The notes under the pieces were generated by a model. It was not told where the DNA came from. It saw only the letters and a program-made list of their open reading frames with translations, and did no database searches. From Lycocorax pyrrhopterus obiensis (Eukaryota; Chordata; Aves; Passeriformes; Paradisaeidae): a DNA stretch of 64,000 bases. The DNA lies in the NCBI GenBank assembly GCA_014706295.1, contig JACSVZ010000010.1, positions 19,930,501 to 19,994,500 on the forward strand, read 5' to 3'. Positions 23,401 through 38,400 of this stretch are shown here, piece after piece. The translations under genes were made by a program, and so were the position numbers. Within the stretch, counting starts at the first letter, position 1; the number at the start of each line of letters is the position of its first letter.

Positions 23401-26400
23401 TGCAAGTTTTATGAGCTAGTGGAAAGCACATATTGAGTGCTATTCTTCCACGGCATCAGGTGGCTTGACTAGCCCAGGGAATGAAGCTACATCAGTGCTG
23501 GGAGAAGCCTGGGAGCCTGGAAGCAATTTCCAGGAAAGGCTCCAGTAGCCACAAGAGCCAGATTTGTCTCTTTTAGCTCTACAGCCAAGTACGTGACAAA
23601 CAGGGTTTGAAGTTGGCTTGAGCTGAGCCCAACACAACCTAAGGAATGGCACTGAGGAAGTGATGCCGTGAAATTCAGAATAGAATAGAATAAAATATTC
23701 TGAGCTGGAAGGGACCCAGAAGGACCATCAGTCCGACTCCTGGCCCTGCACAAACACCCCAACAATCCCACCTTGTGCCTGAGAGCATTGTCCAAACAGT
23801 CCTGGAGCTCTGGCAGCCTTGGGCCATGACCATTCCCTGGGGAGCCTGCTCAGTGCCCCACCACCCTCTGGGGGAAGAGCCTTTTCTTGATACCCAACCA
23901 AAATGTCCCCTGACACGGCTTGGGAGCATCAAGTTCCCATTAACACTCATCACCCTCCTACCAGCTTCCATGGCAAGACTAAAGACAGAGGGGAAAGAGC
24001 TCACTCATCTTTGATTAAAACCCTTCACTTTCCAGAGAAAAAGGCTACAAAGAGGAGATCCCACATTAGCTCTTTACTGGGAGTCAAATATTGCAAGAGA
24101 GAATCTGCAGTTATTACACCCAAGAAGAAAAATTAGGCCATTAAATCTGGAGGCCCAAACCCACGCCTCCAATTCACTGCTCGAGACGTTTATTATTTTG
24201 CCTTTTTTCTTTAGAGAAATGCTTTGCTCAAGACTTTAAAGGAAAATCCCTCGGAAGAGAGTTGTTTGTGTTTTGGTGAGAAGAACCTGATTTCCCCCAT
24301 GTTATATTAAATAATTCATCATCCTAAGTAATGTTTAAGTGAAAATATGACAAAAGCTGCTGTGCAATCCAGCATCCGGACTACCTGTGTGGCTCAGGAG
24401 AACATGGCCTGCAGGCTGCCTGCATATTTTGGGATTTCTTTGGGCCTTTGTGAACTAAAATGCCTGAAAACGAAGCCAGGTGTCACTGTGCTGTCAAGGC
24501 AACACGATGCCTCACACATACACAGCGTGAAGGTCTGTGGTCAAGGTGGACAATGGGAAACTGGCTGGACAATCCTCCCAAAACCAGGGAGTTACTGCAT
24601 CCATCAGGGAATTTATTAAAGCAGATGACTGTATCAGGGCTCACACACCAGCCCACAGTAATCACACACACTGCAAACAACCCGGCTTCCTACAGCAACA
24701 CCCCAAGGAGGGGTTGTCTCGAGTGTAGCTGATGGACTGGGATGTATCCTACCCTATGTTAGCTGTGTGACCCTTCAGAGCCCAGGAGGGCTGAGTCCAG
24801 ACAGGTTGTTACACCCCATGCTCGGTTCTGCACCCACAAACCCTAGCTCGAGGAAGTGAGCAGAACATGGAGGTTGGAGGAGCAGAATAAGCCTGGAACC
24901 ACTCCCTGGGAATAAGAGCCGCAACAGCTCCAGCTGGGAGCTGCAGCTGGAGACCTACTGAACGTCTGAGAATTCTGTTAACACAGAAAATCCAAACTCT
25001 CAACACCAACAAAACAGTACAATGAGAAAGGAGAAAATGGGAAATTCAGCTTCCCCGTGGCAGTTCATCCAGACCATGATACCTTCCTGAGGGTTCTGCC
25101 CTGCCTGTCCTTTGTGCTCTGCAACACTCACACTATGAACTGGACACTCTGAGAAGGACATATGGATGTTCTTGGGACACACATCCCTATCACAGCCACA
25201 CGCTCCGTGGGCAGAGGGCACCTGGGAACAGGCTGCCATCAGCACAACTCTCAGTCTACTCCACGGTCCATGTGCTATGAGTAAAAGCACCCCAAAAATG
25301 TGGTAGTCAGGGCGTCTGACCAGCCTGGAACATCGACTTTAACCTGTTTACCGACAAACTATAGAAGAACAACCCCATTCCAAACTGGACTCTGGCTGGC
25401 TCATGATCCCGAGAATTCCACTGGTTAATAAGGTTGATACCTTATTTCAACAACCTGTTGCTTTGACAAGATTCTCCTCAAATCACCATCTCTAAATTAA
25501 GCAGGAATTGTCTGTGCCATGACCAAGAATCAGCCTCAGCCATCTATAGTGCCACGTGGCTTCTGCTTCTCCAGTGCCAGAGGAGTTGGGAGAGGAGCCA
25601 AGCAATGCACCTGATTGCGAAGGGCCTGTTGCGATGGTCGATCCCGGTGGATGTGGCTGTCTCTTGTCACTGCAGACGTCCCAGAATCTACATGGACAGA
25701 TCCCACGGGAGTAGGCTGGAAAACAAGGTGTTGGTTAGGGTGAGGACTTTCACATGCACAAACCCACCTTGTCAAGCTGGTAGGAAGCAGAAAAACATCA
25801 AAACACTGCCCAAAGGAGCCAAGGAGAATTACAGCCAGGGCTATAAAATCCCTGTGATTTACAGAGATGAGATTTGATGGTGGACACCAGCACCAAATGT
25901 CTTGTATAAAAATTAATTAAGAAGATAGTTAGGTGCCTGTTTCAGTGTCAGATCACACCTAGTGCGTCTCACACAGAATTATTACAACTGAAAATATACA
26001 GACTTGTTTTCCTCATCCCATCGTCTCAGCACTTGTAAAAATCACGCTTGCATAGAAACAGGACGTGTTAAAATTAAAGCTTCATCTGCTCTCTTCTCAC
26101 CAAAGTCATAATCCCTGCTCCCAGCATCGAGATCTCCATGGCAACCACCGCGGTTGTCAGCAATAGCACGCTTGTCTTACAAGGTGCTCTTTATCAATTG
26201 CCTTTGTAATTAAAGAAAAATGAAGAGAAAATCTTGATTCACAAAGGGAATGATTTCTTAGGAACTCTGCTGAGCACAGTAAGCATTGGGAATGCTAAAT
26301 ATGGTTGGGACAGTAAAGCACTGGCAGTGGTACCAAGCTTAGCACTGATGGCATTTGATCTGGCACCAGTGACAATTCATTTACAGATGCCATTACTGGT

Positions 26401-29400
26401 CTTTGGGGTGGGCCGTGAGCAGAATGACCCAAAACAAAGAGCTTTAGATTCTTCTGCCATATTTCCCCATGACACATCCTTTGCCCAAGGTCTTTCTGAG
26501 TTTAACTGGCTTCTGATGATAAAGGTGATGCAATGAGATCAGGGTCATGGTCCACATGGACTCATGGAACTGCTAAATGGAGGTTGGTTACTCCCACATT
26601 TCCTTGCCATGTGCTGTACAGAGCTGGTTTGGCTTCCGAGTGTCCTCCAAGATATTCTGAGTTCAGGAGTGCAAGTTTAGATTAGATATTTGGGAGAAAT
26701 TCCTCCCTGTGAGGGTGGCAAGGTTGCCTAGAGAAGCTGTGGCTGCCCCTGGATCCCTGGAAGTGTCCAAGGCCAGGCTGGATGGGGCTTGAAGCACCCT
26801 GGGACAGTGGAAGGTGTCCCTGCCCATGGCAGGGGGTTGGAACAAAGTGGGCTTTAAGATCCCTTCCAACCCAAACCATTCTGGGATTCCGCTATTCACT
26901 GAACATCCATCAGAGCCCTGCCTGGATCTCCTGTACCTTTTCAATGGGAACATGACCATTATAGGGGGTTTCTACGATTCTCCTGCTTTAAGATGGATTT
27001 TAGACTCCGGTCTCCAATCCTGTGCTAGACTAGAGGGAATTCAGTCTCATCGTGTTCATTGTCACAAGTGGGAAAATGAGGCTTGAACGTCCAGAGAGGT
27101 GGGATGGGGCTTCTGTCCCTCAGGAAAACTTCGAGGCTCTGCAAGAATCCCCTGAACACAACGTCAGGACATCTCACTGTGTTGAGAAATGAAAGATTTG
27201 ATCCTGAACTCACTGGCATTAATTGGGATTACTGGGAACAAAAAGGCAGTGGTGGGGAAGCAGCACCTGGAAGGCAAGGCATGGGATTTTGCAGGGATAA
27301 CTCACAATTGGCCTGCCGACCCAGTCGTAGGCGTAGTCAAAGGTGTAGCCTTTCTTTTCAAACAGCTCCGTGAAGATGGTCCGTAGGTAATCGTAGTCTG
27401 GTCTCTCAAAGAAGTCTAATCGCCGGACATAGCGGAGGTACGTGGCCATCTCCTCTGTCGGAAAAGGGGAAAAAGCAGCAGCTTTTATCCTGAATCTTCC
27501 AAATGAGTTGTTAGAAACCAAGGTCTGGGCTGCCAGCGCTACCTCTGGCTTTTCCCCGACAAGTCATGGTTTTTAGTAACAGTCCCCAATTGAAAACAAT
27601 TCAAACACTTCTCAAGCAAAGATGGAAGTCCCACTCCTGCTCAAATCTGACTTCCACACCTTGATTTATTCTATACATTTGTATAAAAATAAACAGAGTG
27701 AGAAATAAACTCACTGAGCCTGACGACAGGCTGCTCACAGGCACTCAGAATGCTGTTGCCTGGAGAAGCTGTGGCTGCCCCATCCCTGAAAGTGTCCAAG
27801 GTCAGGTTGGATGGGGTTTGGAGCAACCTGGGCTAGTGGAAGGTGTCCCTGCCTGTGGCAGGAGGTGGAACTGAATGAGCTTTAAGGTCTCTTCCATCCC
27901 AAACAAGTCTGGGATTCTGTGATGCCATGTTTCTATAAAACAGCCATAGACATTCATCTGGGGACGGAAAGCACGAGATACTGGTGGGCTCCCAAGGCAC
28001 CCCGGAGCTCCAGCAGCAACCAGGGTCTGTTTGCCCAGAGCACGGTGGTGCCCAACCTCATGACACCTCTGAATATTCAAAACTAGACTAGAGGGGGAGG
28101 CTCCAAGGTTAATTTACCTGAAGAGGGTTAATTTACAGACCAGGGTTTGGTGTTAAGCTAATGAATTGCCTTCCTGCATCTGGGTCGCAGTTTGCGTGCA
28201 CAGAATGTTGAGCCCTAGGAACTCATGTCCTGCCCCTTCCTGGCTCTCCCTTGGCTCATGGCCTTGCCTTCAGCTGACAAAAATAAGAACAGAACTGCTC
28301 ATTTATACTTAACTCTGTCTGTGGCTTGCGGCTTCCATGGAGGTAAAAGAGGGGGAAAAAGGAGAAGAAAGAATCCCCTCTTTTAAGTACCTCCGGAAGG
28401 TGGAGAACAACTGGTTTCAGGCAAGGAAGGAACATAACTCAGTTCTCTCATCTCCCATCAGCCCAGACCTGAAAGAGCCGTGAGGAGGAGTACTGGGAAA
28501 AATATGAGAACAGCCAACCTGAAGCCGTTCTGCTTGGAACCAGGTGGATTTTGGAATGACACATCTGGGGAATTACAGTGACTTGAGTGAATGACGAGCC
28601 CATTCCAGGCTTGCTGCTGTTGTTGCACAACAGCTCTTACAGGAATGGGATTAATTGTGGGTGCTCTCCCTGGTGTCAGGACTTCAGAAACCTCCCCAAA
28701 ACCTCCCAGGGTCACTCGGTGGCCAATGGACCCTGGGGAAGGCTCTAACTCTGTACCCTGCTCTCCTGGCTCCAGGGTCTGTTTAACTGGAGATCAGGTG
28801 TTGGGCTTGGCTAGAAGCACGTCCTTAGTAACTCTCCTTAAAACTGCTCCCAGAAGGTGGAATTCACGGCCAGACACACCATCCCATCTTCCAAGCTGGC
28901 CACCTACACCTGCAACACCTGTAAACACTTCCATTTGGAAAAGAATTAACTCGGTCGTTCCAACACGGTCATTTGGGAGAGGGAAAATAATGAGGAGCTC
29001 TTCTGGAAGGAAGCCAAGAAGCACAGCAGGCACACGAGGCCCTTGAGCACTGTCCAGTCTCCTTCATGAGAAGAGCTTTGCTCATTTTAAGACCTCAGGC
29101 CCTGCTAGTTTATAGCAGCAGCTCCAGTTGTTTGACAGCTGGAAGAATGACATGATGGATACACGTCATCCAAATACTTTCTGCCAGAGGAGCGCAGGCC
29201 CATCCTATTTAACAAGGTATGGCCACCTCCAGCTGCACTCACACGGTCCCATCAGGGCTTTACCTGGAAAGTTCTCACAGAGAACTTCAACCGGAGTGTT
29301 TCTCTTTGTGTCCCCAATCTTCTGATACCTCTCTTTTAAGGTGTCAGCCTGCAGCGCACAAAGACAAAACAGTTGTGGAGAAAGAGTTCAACCATGTGAG

Positions 29401-32400
29401 AAAGGACATGCTGTATGGGAAGAAAAACAAGGTATTTAATGCCCATTCTGGGTGACATCAGGAGATGTTACTTGTAACTGAACTGCATCCTGGCCTACAC
29501 CAGCAGGAACATTTCACAGGCTATTGGCAGGGAACATCCAAGGATGTTCAAAACATCTTCGTTAATGAAAGGCAGGACCCTTATTAGTGTCTTACAAGGC
29601 TCATTTCTCACAGCCCAGTCCTGAGGACTGTGCAGGGAAGGTTTCACGGGAGAAGGAAATAAAGGTGCATGAACTGTGATGGCACATCAGGACCTCCCCA
29701 GGCTTAGGGCCATTGAGCTGCCTTCACCAACAACTGCAAAACAAACCCATTACACAGCAGTTTGGGTCCTCCTCTGTGCAACAGGATGTCACCACATTGA
29801 TAATGACTCTACATCAGTCACACTTCTCCCAAATCCCAGGCTGCTCCCACACAGCCTCTCCTTTCACCCCCAAACCGTCCATCACTCAGCACTGGCTTAA
29901 TATCTGGTCAACAAGGAAGTGAAACCATTTGCAGTTGGATTTCCCACCTAAATCACCCTGAGGCAGAAAACTCTGCTACAGTTGGCACCCTAAAAGTGGG
30001 GTTTCTTGCCTCCATTTCAAAATACATCAATTAGACCTGGCAGCAGCATAATTAGCACTCTAAGAGATTCTCTGCAGACACAGTGCTGACAATACAGACC
30101 AAAAGTGTAAGCTGAGGAAACCTAGAAGAGCAAAGATGCCACATTCTAAATCCAGCTGGAGAGTCTGTGTTTGCCCTGGATCTCAGAAAGGAGTCAACTA
30201 ATTCTTATCGAGTTCAGCACTGAACTGAGGAACTTTTGTAGAACCTTGTACAAATTTGGAATTATTTTAGAATAATTTACAGGATTAATTTAAAGCAGAT
30301 GAGTTCAACTAAGCCAGAAAGAAAATATGTACTAGAACAACACACTTACAGAGAGGCGTGGACATAAAATCAGAGAGTCTGATTTCTTTCACAATTCCTT
30401 TCATGCTTGAAAAACCCTTCTTTGCTTTTATGAGCTGTTGCCAACATTTCTGGCATGTGCCTGATTGAGGCTGAGCTGAGACTAACTCTGGATAGGTGGT
30501 GACAAACAGCTGAACAAGGTCTATCACCCCAGCTGGGTCTATAACCCACTGACCATTGCAGAGCTCTGAACCCAAAGCCTCGACTCCTTTTTCCAACAGG
30601 AGCTCATGTCTCCCCTGATACACCTAATCTGATCACATTCAGTCCCTTCACTCCCTGCAATTCCAAAGCTGAACACAGTAGCTTAATCATCAGGGAGGTG
30701 ATGGAGAAGTGAAGATGCAGCTTCCAACAGCCCTGGAGCCAGCAAATGACTTACTCCTGGTTAGCTCAGCTGATGGATGTTGGCGGCAGTCGGTAACTCA
30801 ATTACTTGCAGCTCTCCACATTGTACACAGCATCTCATAAACTCCCCAGCACTGAGTGTCCAGTGTGTCTGGAGGGAAGCCAAGTCCAAGACTTGTGCCA
30901 GAAAACCAGTTTTTCAAGCTGAAGTCCATCTGTGCATCTAAACCTATCAAACTGCTCCCATTATAAACACGGATCACAGATGCAGCTGGGGGATTGTGTG
31001 CCGTAACTGGAATTTCATAAACAACCACTGTGTCCCAGTCACCCTCCAGCTCGGGGCAGCTTCCAATCACAGCTCTCATTGTTTCTGTCTCTCTGTTCAA
31101 CCTTCTCTCCAAAATTGTACCAATTTGGCAACTTGAAGTGCCAGGTAATGTATTTCCACCTTAAAATCTTCCCTGTAGCTAAACTTAATGCCTTGGTGTT
31201 AGGCTTCAAGGACACAAAGGAGAGTACAGTGTTTCTGACTGGATTTTGCCAATGTTTCCCCAGTGGATTCTCCTTTGGGTAGAGACTAGCCAAAGTTTTA
31301 AAGGACAAAACCTAAAGCTCAAACCTACCTTCAATCCTTGCCAAGGCAGGCTGCCTCGGAGGAAATACATGAACATATGGCCAAGGGCTTCCAAGTCGTC
31401 TCGACGACTTTGCTCTAAAAGAGAAGAGATGACAAATTATTGCTGCAGAGGCAGAAATGGCTCTGAGATCTCAGCAGCAGCCACACCTGTATCTGAGATA
31501 AAGGTACCACAGGGATGTCCACTCGCTGTCTGCAGCTCAGATCTTGTGCAAAACCACCTAGAAGCTGTTTCAGAAACTCAGAAAACGTGTAAAATCAGCC
31601 AGAAGCCATGAGATAACATGGGAGCTGCACGACACAGCCCAACCTGAGGTAGAACAGACAACTCCTAATTGCAGAGGAATAATGCAGTGCCCCAATTCTT
31701 CTCCAACCTGCCAGTGTCAATGGTGCCATGTGGTGCCAGATCATTTCCTCTGGATTAAATGGGAACAGGGGGTACTCACAACCAGCTGCAGGGATCTACC
31801 CTTGCACGGTGCCAACCCTTTCCCAACTGCCCCTGCTGCTCATCAGAGCAGATCAAAAATAGCTCCTTCCAGTGCCATGGAACACTTGCTGCTGTTGCCA
31901 TGCAGTTGTTATAATGATAAATGAAGGGGAGAAAAAGGGGCATGGAGCCAAAGGAAAAAGTATCCTTAAAACAAGCTGCCAAAATGTATCCAAAACCCTG
32001 GGGGAGAATAGAAGAGAACAAAAGATGTGGAAGCACCGCTGGGCTGGGCTGGGCTGAGCTGCATCCTTGGGTTCACTGAGCTCACAGACTCATTTGGTGC
32101 AACCTCCTCTCCTCTGAACCCCACGTGCTCCAAACAACGCGCTCCACGATCCGGAGCAGATCCAGCCCCCGGCACCGCGGCCACTTAACCTGCAGGAGAT
32201 GCTGGGAGTTGGAACACTCGGGAGAAGGGAACTGAAACAACAGTTCCTGAAGTTATCCTGACAAAAAGGGGACAAAAAGAGGATGCCCTGGGTCATTTAG
32301 TGCAGTGATGCAGATGGACTTCCAGGAAGATGGTTGAGTACACTTGTCTCTCAGAAAAACTGCAGTCAGACTCCTGAGTCTGAAATGTGAAAGGACTGAT

Positions 32401-35400
32401 TCCGCCTGGGTTGGTCTCACCAGCGAAGCATCAGCTCCTCACAACCCCTCTGGGCAGGGACAGCCCCCTCAAACACACCCCCAGAACTGATTTGGACCCT
32501 TCCCCTGCATGAGCCATGGCAGGAGCTGAAATCCTGTGGGAAATGGGTCCTAAGGAAGGCACACGGTGCACTTCAAACACAAACACATCTTCCCTCCACA
32601 TCGCCCGCCCAGCAGCTTCCCAGGCTGCTCCCACTGCGCCCTCCTATTCCTCCATCCCTGCCTGACTCTTTACTTTCCAAAATTAGAAGCTAGGCTCATC
32701 CCTCCTTACTCCCCAAAGAGAGTGAGCTCTCCAAGTGGGAGCCAACATGCCGGGAGGCCTCCCAGAGAATATTCCATTATCTCACTGCTTGTATGGATTT
32801 AAGAGAATATAAACATTTAATAAGTTTTTTTTGCCTTTCAGCCACAGAAATGTAATCTTCTGGTAGGAAAGAAAGCAGCGAGGAGAGGAGATGAAAGCCA
32901 GGTTTAAAGTTATTTAAATCATTCATTTTCTCCAACCAATTACTAGGTTAGGTAACATCCAACTCTAACACCTGGAACTGGAAGGCATTGAGACAGTGCT
33001 GTGCTATAAAAATCTATTTGTCCATCATCCACTGCAGCAATCACCGCCTGCCTGATTGTCTTTTATCAGTGCAGGGCTGCTCCCAGTTACTTAGTTCCTA
33101 ATAAAAACTATAATTATGAGGCTTCCAGCATTTCAGCTGGCTTGATTCCTCAAAAGAGGGGAGAAAAAAAAGCGCCTCACAACTGTAAACAGCATTGGGA
33201 GGTGCACAAATAGCTCCAAGGGTGTGAGAGAGCTGTGAGCCAAGATGCTATGGGAGGCCTGTAGGATCCAAACGGCAAGCTGGAACGTGTCCAGGGAAGG
33301 GAATGGAGCTGGGGAAGGGGCTGGAGCACCAGGAGCAGCTGAAGGAGCTGGGGAGGCTCAGACTGGAGAAAAGGAGGCTCAGGGGGATCTTCTGGCTCTG
33401 CACAACTCCCTGACAGGAGGGGGCAGCCAGGGAAGGTCGGGCTGTGCTCCCAGGGAACAAGGGGCAGGATGAGAGGAAACGGCCTCAAGTTGTGCCAGGG
33501 GAAGTTTAGGCTGGATATTAGAGAAAATAATTCACAGAAAGGGTTGTCAAGGATTGAACAGGCTGCCCGGGGCAGTGGTGGAGCCACCACGCCTGGAAGT
33601 GCTCAAAAGGTGTGTGAATGTGGCACCTGGGGACATGGTTTAGTGGTGAACACAGCAGTGCTGGTCAGTTGCTGGACTGAGTGACCTTAGGGAGCTTTTC
33701 CAGCCTAAAGGACTCCGTATGCTGCCCCCCTGCAGACAGACCTTTGCCAAGGTGTGTGTTGATGGACATGTATCTCGCCGTTCCAGTGAGGCTCTTGTGC
33801 TCCCTGTAGGGAATGTGTTTTTTGGTTTCCGGGTCAATGTACTCCTTGGCCAATCCAAAGTCTATGATGTGAATGATGTGCTCCTTCTTATTGCCCTGCC
33901 GGCCAATGAGGAAGTTCTCCGGCTTCACATCGCGGTAGATGAGGTTCTTAGAATGCACGTACTCCATCCGAGAGATCTGCAAAACGACGAGGGAAACGTT
34001 ATTTGTGAGCAGGGCTCCGGCTCCCAGCAGAGCTGGAAGAGGAATTTGTCATCCCCTCCTTTCCAAGGCTGTCATGCTGTGCTCCCTGCTTTATTCCCAC
34101 GGAAATGGCAAAGGCTGTTTCTGAGGCGTTACCGCTGGGATGCAGCTCTTGGCAGGATGCCACGGGGAGCTGCAGCAGCCTTTTTGTATTGATTTTAAAC
34201 ATACTAAACTGCTTACCAAGAGCTCTTCCCTTGCCCACCGCCTTCCCCTGTTGCTCTGTGTCTTACCACCTTCCTCCCTCGACCCATATGTTGTCTTAGA
34301 CATGCCAGATTCTTCATGGAGGGGGATTTTTGGGCAGGCAGAAGCTTTACGATCTTCAAAGCTGACTAAAATAATAATTAATCTCATTGCTGTCAACTAG
34401 GAATAGCTGGAATATTTTTCAACTTTTGACTAACATTTTTCTGGAAGTTTGACTGAAAGGGAAGGTGAAAGGGCAGGAATACCACCTCTGAGGTGATGGA
34501 GGGCCTCTAACAACACACCTTATTCAGAAGTTCATTAAAATTGCTTTTGAAACCAAACATACTGCAGGTGATGTCTGAACAGGCTGTCAAGCAGTTCTCC
34601 TTTGGGTCCCAAACTTAAGAGATGATTCCAACTGGAAATAATTCTCAATTTCATTTAATTTATTACCTTTAATTGCCTTTTTAGGTTTCAAATGAACACA
34701 CATGAACCCCCATTTATGGCTGTCCTGGTTGCAGCTGCCCTACATGCCAGAGGGCACAGTGGCTTTGTTAAACAAGATGCTTCTTTGGAAAGGCCACTGG
34801 GATTGACCCGGGTATTTGTGGGCTGACAATGCTACGAAACCTCTGCAAAGCTCCCCCGACTGCCGGTTTTGCACTAACGAGCCTCAGTCCCCAGAGGTCA
34901 CTGCCACACCGCTGCAAGGGACAGCGCAGCGCCAGAACACCTGGGGGCATCCAGCGTGAGGGCCACCAGCTGGTCACCCCCACCGGGTGAATCCTGGTGG
35001 GAAAGCTCTGCAGGCTGGAGTTCTGGGTCACTGAGCCAGCTCTCCCCCAGCCAAGCAGCAGGGACCCTCCGTCAGCCCTTCCAACCCCCCTGCTCACTCC
35101 GTTGGGCTGACAGATCCTGACTGCTCCTTCATTTCTCACTGAATCCAGACACATTCCCAGCTGGCAAACCCAGACCACTCTTTCTCTTTACAGATCTTGG
35201 ACCCACACCTGGTTTTAAAAGTCCACACATATCTGATCCTCCATCCCACTCCCTTACCATGCACCCTATTTTAAAGGAAAATCTGCTGCATTTCCGCCTC
35301 TCGGAAAGAAGTAGCAGGCAGGAGAGGGCAGCCCTCCTTATAAAATAAACAGCTGTATAGGGAGGGCAGCAGACAGGAAAAAATTGGCTGCAGGTGAATC

Positions 35401-38400
35401 AGGCTTAAAAAATAGAGCTTGCTCAAAGACTCTTCAAAGAAGGGAACAGCACGTGCTGCCGCTCCCTCCCCTTGACGCAGTGATTGATTCCAATGTGCCG
35501 AGAAAATGGGTTTCACGGCTAACAGCCATTATTTCCAATCAATTACAGGCTGGTGCAGAGCAGAGCAGATGCTCTTCAGTCATTCTTCACACTTTGAATC
35601 ATCTACAGGACACAGCAGCAGGTTGGGAGACAAAAAGCTACGTTGGGAGGCAATTCAAATGAAGATGCAACCCTTGAAAGTGGAACAAAGAGCTTCCTTG
35701 CCTCTCCACACATAACAAGCTTCCAAGCAGAGCCTGACTGGCTCATTTGATTTGTTCCTGCTACCAGAGCAGCTCAGTTGTTGAAATCGCAACAGCAATT
35801 AGAGAACCTGAAAAGAGCCCGTTTTTTTCTTCTTTAAAAACTCTCGGCAAGTTGCAGCAAGCAGGACAACAACCTGGACAGCTGAGGTGTCAGATGAGCC
35901 AATACAATATGCTCCAGCAGCACTCAAGGGTACTTGTTTTCCTGCCTTTTTTCCTCCCACCTGCCTTTTTTTGCTTCCATCACACACACACAGCTGCCAT
36001 GGGGTCTTTCATATTCCTTCTTTACTTCCACCTGCCTGGATGCTTCATGCTGGAGAGCTTTGCTCAGCCATGGCAGCTGAAAGACGCTCCCCAAAAGATG
36101 TTTCCTGGAGTAGCTTCCGTGCTTTATTTACCCTGACAAGACACTCTCCCTGCTCGTGGCTGCTGTGATGTGGAGTGTCTGCGCTGCATCTCCCTTCCAG
36201 ACTCTGCCTGAGCACACATGAGCAGCGGTACCGCGGCACAACCTCGGCATCAAACCCATCTTCATAGTGGCTGAAGGAGAGGGGAAGTGGAGTTCCCACT
36301 CCAGAAATGTGCTGGATGCAGAGGTGCAGTGCTCACCTCTTTGGGTTTGAACTACAGGCTCAAACACCCTGAATTCATTCTTTTATGGGCAGAGAAACCA
36401 CTTGAGGAACTGGGACTAACTTGGAATTGCTCTAACACTGGAAAAACAGCAAGCACGGGAGCACTAGGATAGATGGAAGGCTGTGAATTACAGAGGGATT
36501 TCCATGGCCACGGCTGGCTGAGTCCATCCTTGGAGCCATAAATCTCCATTTCAGATGTCGGAGAAATCCTTAGGAGGGGGGAGAATCCCTTGGCACACAG
36601 CAAGACCCCTGCGCTGCGGTGGAGAAATGAGAGGATATTGTGACATTTAGCAGGTGCCAAAGAAACTCGTGCTTTCATTTGCCTTCCTCCTGCCAAGGCA
36701 GCAAGTGTAACAAACCCTCTTCTCCCAGAAAGGTAACTCTTAACGGGCTGATCTTGGCAGCAGTTCCATCTCTAGACCTTCCTGATAAATTTTAGCCCTT
36801 CTTTCACACACTGCCTGCTTGAATATAGATCAGATCAGCAGAGAATGAAATTAATCTCATTCAAAGGCAATTTTGATGGTCACCAGCAGAAAAACTTCTC
36901 GCCACAATTTGGTCCAGATCACATCCAGAGTATTTTTCCAGTGCCTGGTGGCACAACAGAGCTTGCTGTGAGCTGTCAGTGAGCGTCATACAGGCTGGAC
37001 CTGGCCAAGAGTGAAAAACAGAAGCCTGAATAAAAAAACATTCTCCCCCAGTTTATGGGCTGTAGGGACTGACATAGTGACCACGTTTTAATTGCCAGGC
37101 TTGGCTTTGTTCAGGAGCTTCACCCACTGAATCTGATCCACTGGATGTCTTCAGCTGCATGTGGAGTGCGGAGGAAGCAGTTCCAGTCTGAACAATTCCC
37201 AAACAGGCTGTCCTTCTTGAAGACTCATTATCATCCAGTCTCTCTCTCCCTCAGCCAGGAGAGCCTTCCTGATGTAAAACTATGTTTGAATTCTCCCTTA
37301 ATCCCATGCGGTACTTCTTAAAATGACACTGCCCTTGTTTTTCCTGGAGAAACTCCTCTTTCTTCTAACATCTGTAAAGGATCCACTCCAGTCCTGAGAT
37401 GCTGCAACCTGTGAAGCTCATTCACACCAGCCAAGCAAAAATACGTATTAAGAAATACCTTTCCAGGATGTCTCTGGTTAAAAGTTGACCATGGAACACA
37501 AAGGGAAGGATGCTCCTACAAACATGGGGATCATCCTAAGTAAGAGGAGAAAGATCAGGGGACAAATGCCCAGGGTTAGAATTACAGCAGCTTAAGCAGA
37601 CTCGGCGGGTCAGAAGCAAGAACAAAACGTAATTCATGGGTGTGAGCCCACGGAGTTTGAGAGTCCAGCTTTCCTTTCTGATGAGTCTCACACTGGAGCG
37701 TGACAGTGACCGCAATCATTCAGTGTGGGAGAAAGATAAAAACAATTTTCCCTAAAGCCTTGTGGCTGGAGCAAAGGGTTTTCATTTCAGCTGAGCAGTA
37801 AGTGCCAGCCCCTTTGGAAAACACTTCTCCCAGGGCCAGGTGATGGGGCACACCTGAGGATGCTGAATCTGTCTCCTTAAATGTGCACACTCCAAGCTGG
37901 CAACTCATGTAACCTCCCTGAGGAGACGGAGAAGGTCCTACAACATGTCCCCACGGCCAAAGGAGCACCTGATCCTTTGAGAGAACATCAGCTCCTCCAT
38001 TTCTGACTGCTTTGGGTGTCCTCCTGCATCAGCCTCAAGCATGTGTTTTCCAACTGGCACCAGTGCCCCAGTGAGCTGCAGCCTGGCCACAAGATCAACA
38101 GGTGATGCCAGTGAAGAACATCCAAGCCCAGAGCTGAGCTGCAGCCCCGGGACTTGGCAAAAGGCAGCAGCCACGGCTGTGACAGTCTTGATTTCCCCAG
38201 CAGCCCCTTGGGAATGAATTTACATCTTTACATTTTCCCTCCAAAGGTCACGCAAGTCGTATCTGAGGCTTTGCCAACTGTTGCCACTTGATTTAATCAA
38301 AACCAATACTATAAATTGGTTTTCCATTGATGAGGAAACACTCAAAACCAGGAGAACCCAACTGCTCTGCTGTGGGAGGCCTCAGTACCAGGCAGGTGCT

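Larger units (their letters stand above)
20936..25610 (-). other. CSNK1G1: CSNK1G1 intron upstream of the cassette exon
   Basis: 4.7 kb. It contains the displaced CU-rich tract (20958-20982), solo LTR 2 (21639-22743) and CR1 tails at 23203 and 23677. The remainder is AT-moderate unique sequence with no recognised exon. Confidence 0.85.
31415..33741 (-). other. CSNK1G1: CSNK1G1 intron with CR1 abutting the donor
   Basis: 2.3 kb. A CR1 copy (33280-33720) occupies its 5' end in transcript direction, ending about 21 bases from the donor. A GGGCT pentamer run is at 32038-32062. The rest is unique. Confidence 0.85.

Noticed and set aside
33177..33590. 137-codon minus-strand frame beside the catalytic-loop exon
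   Set aside because: It is the antisense of the CR1 fragment at 33280-33720.
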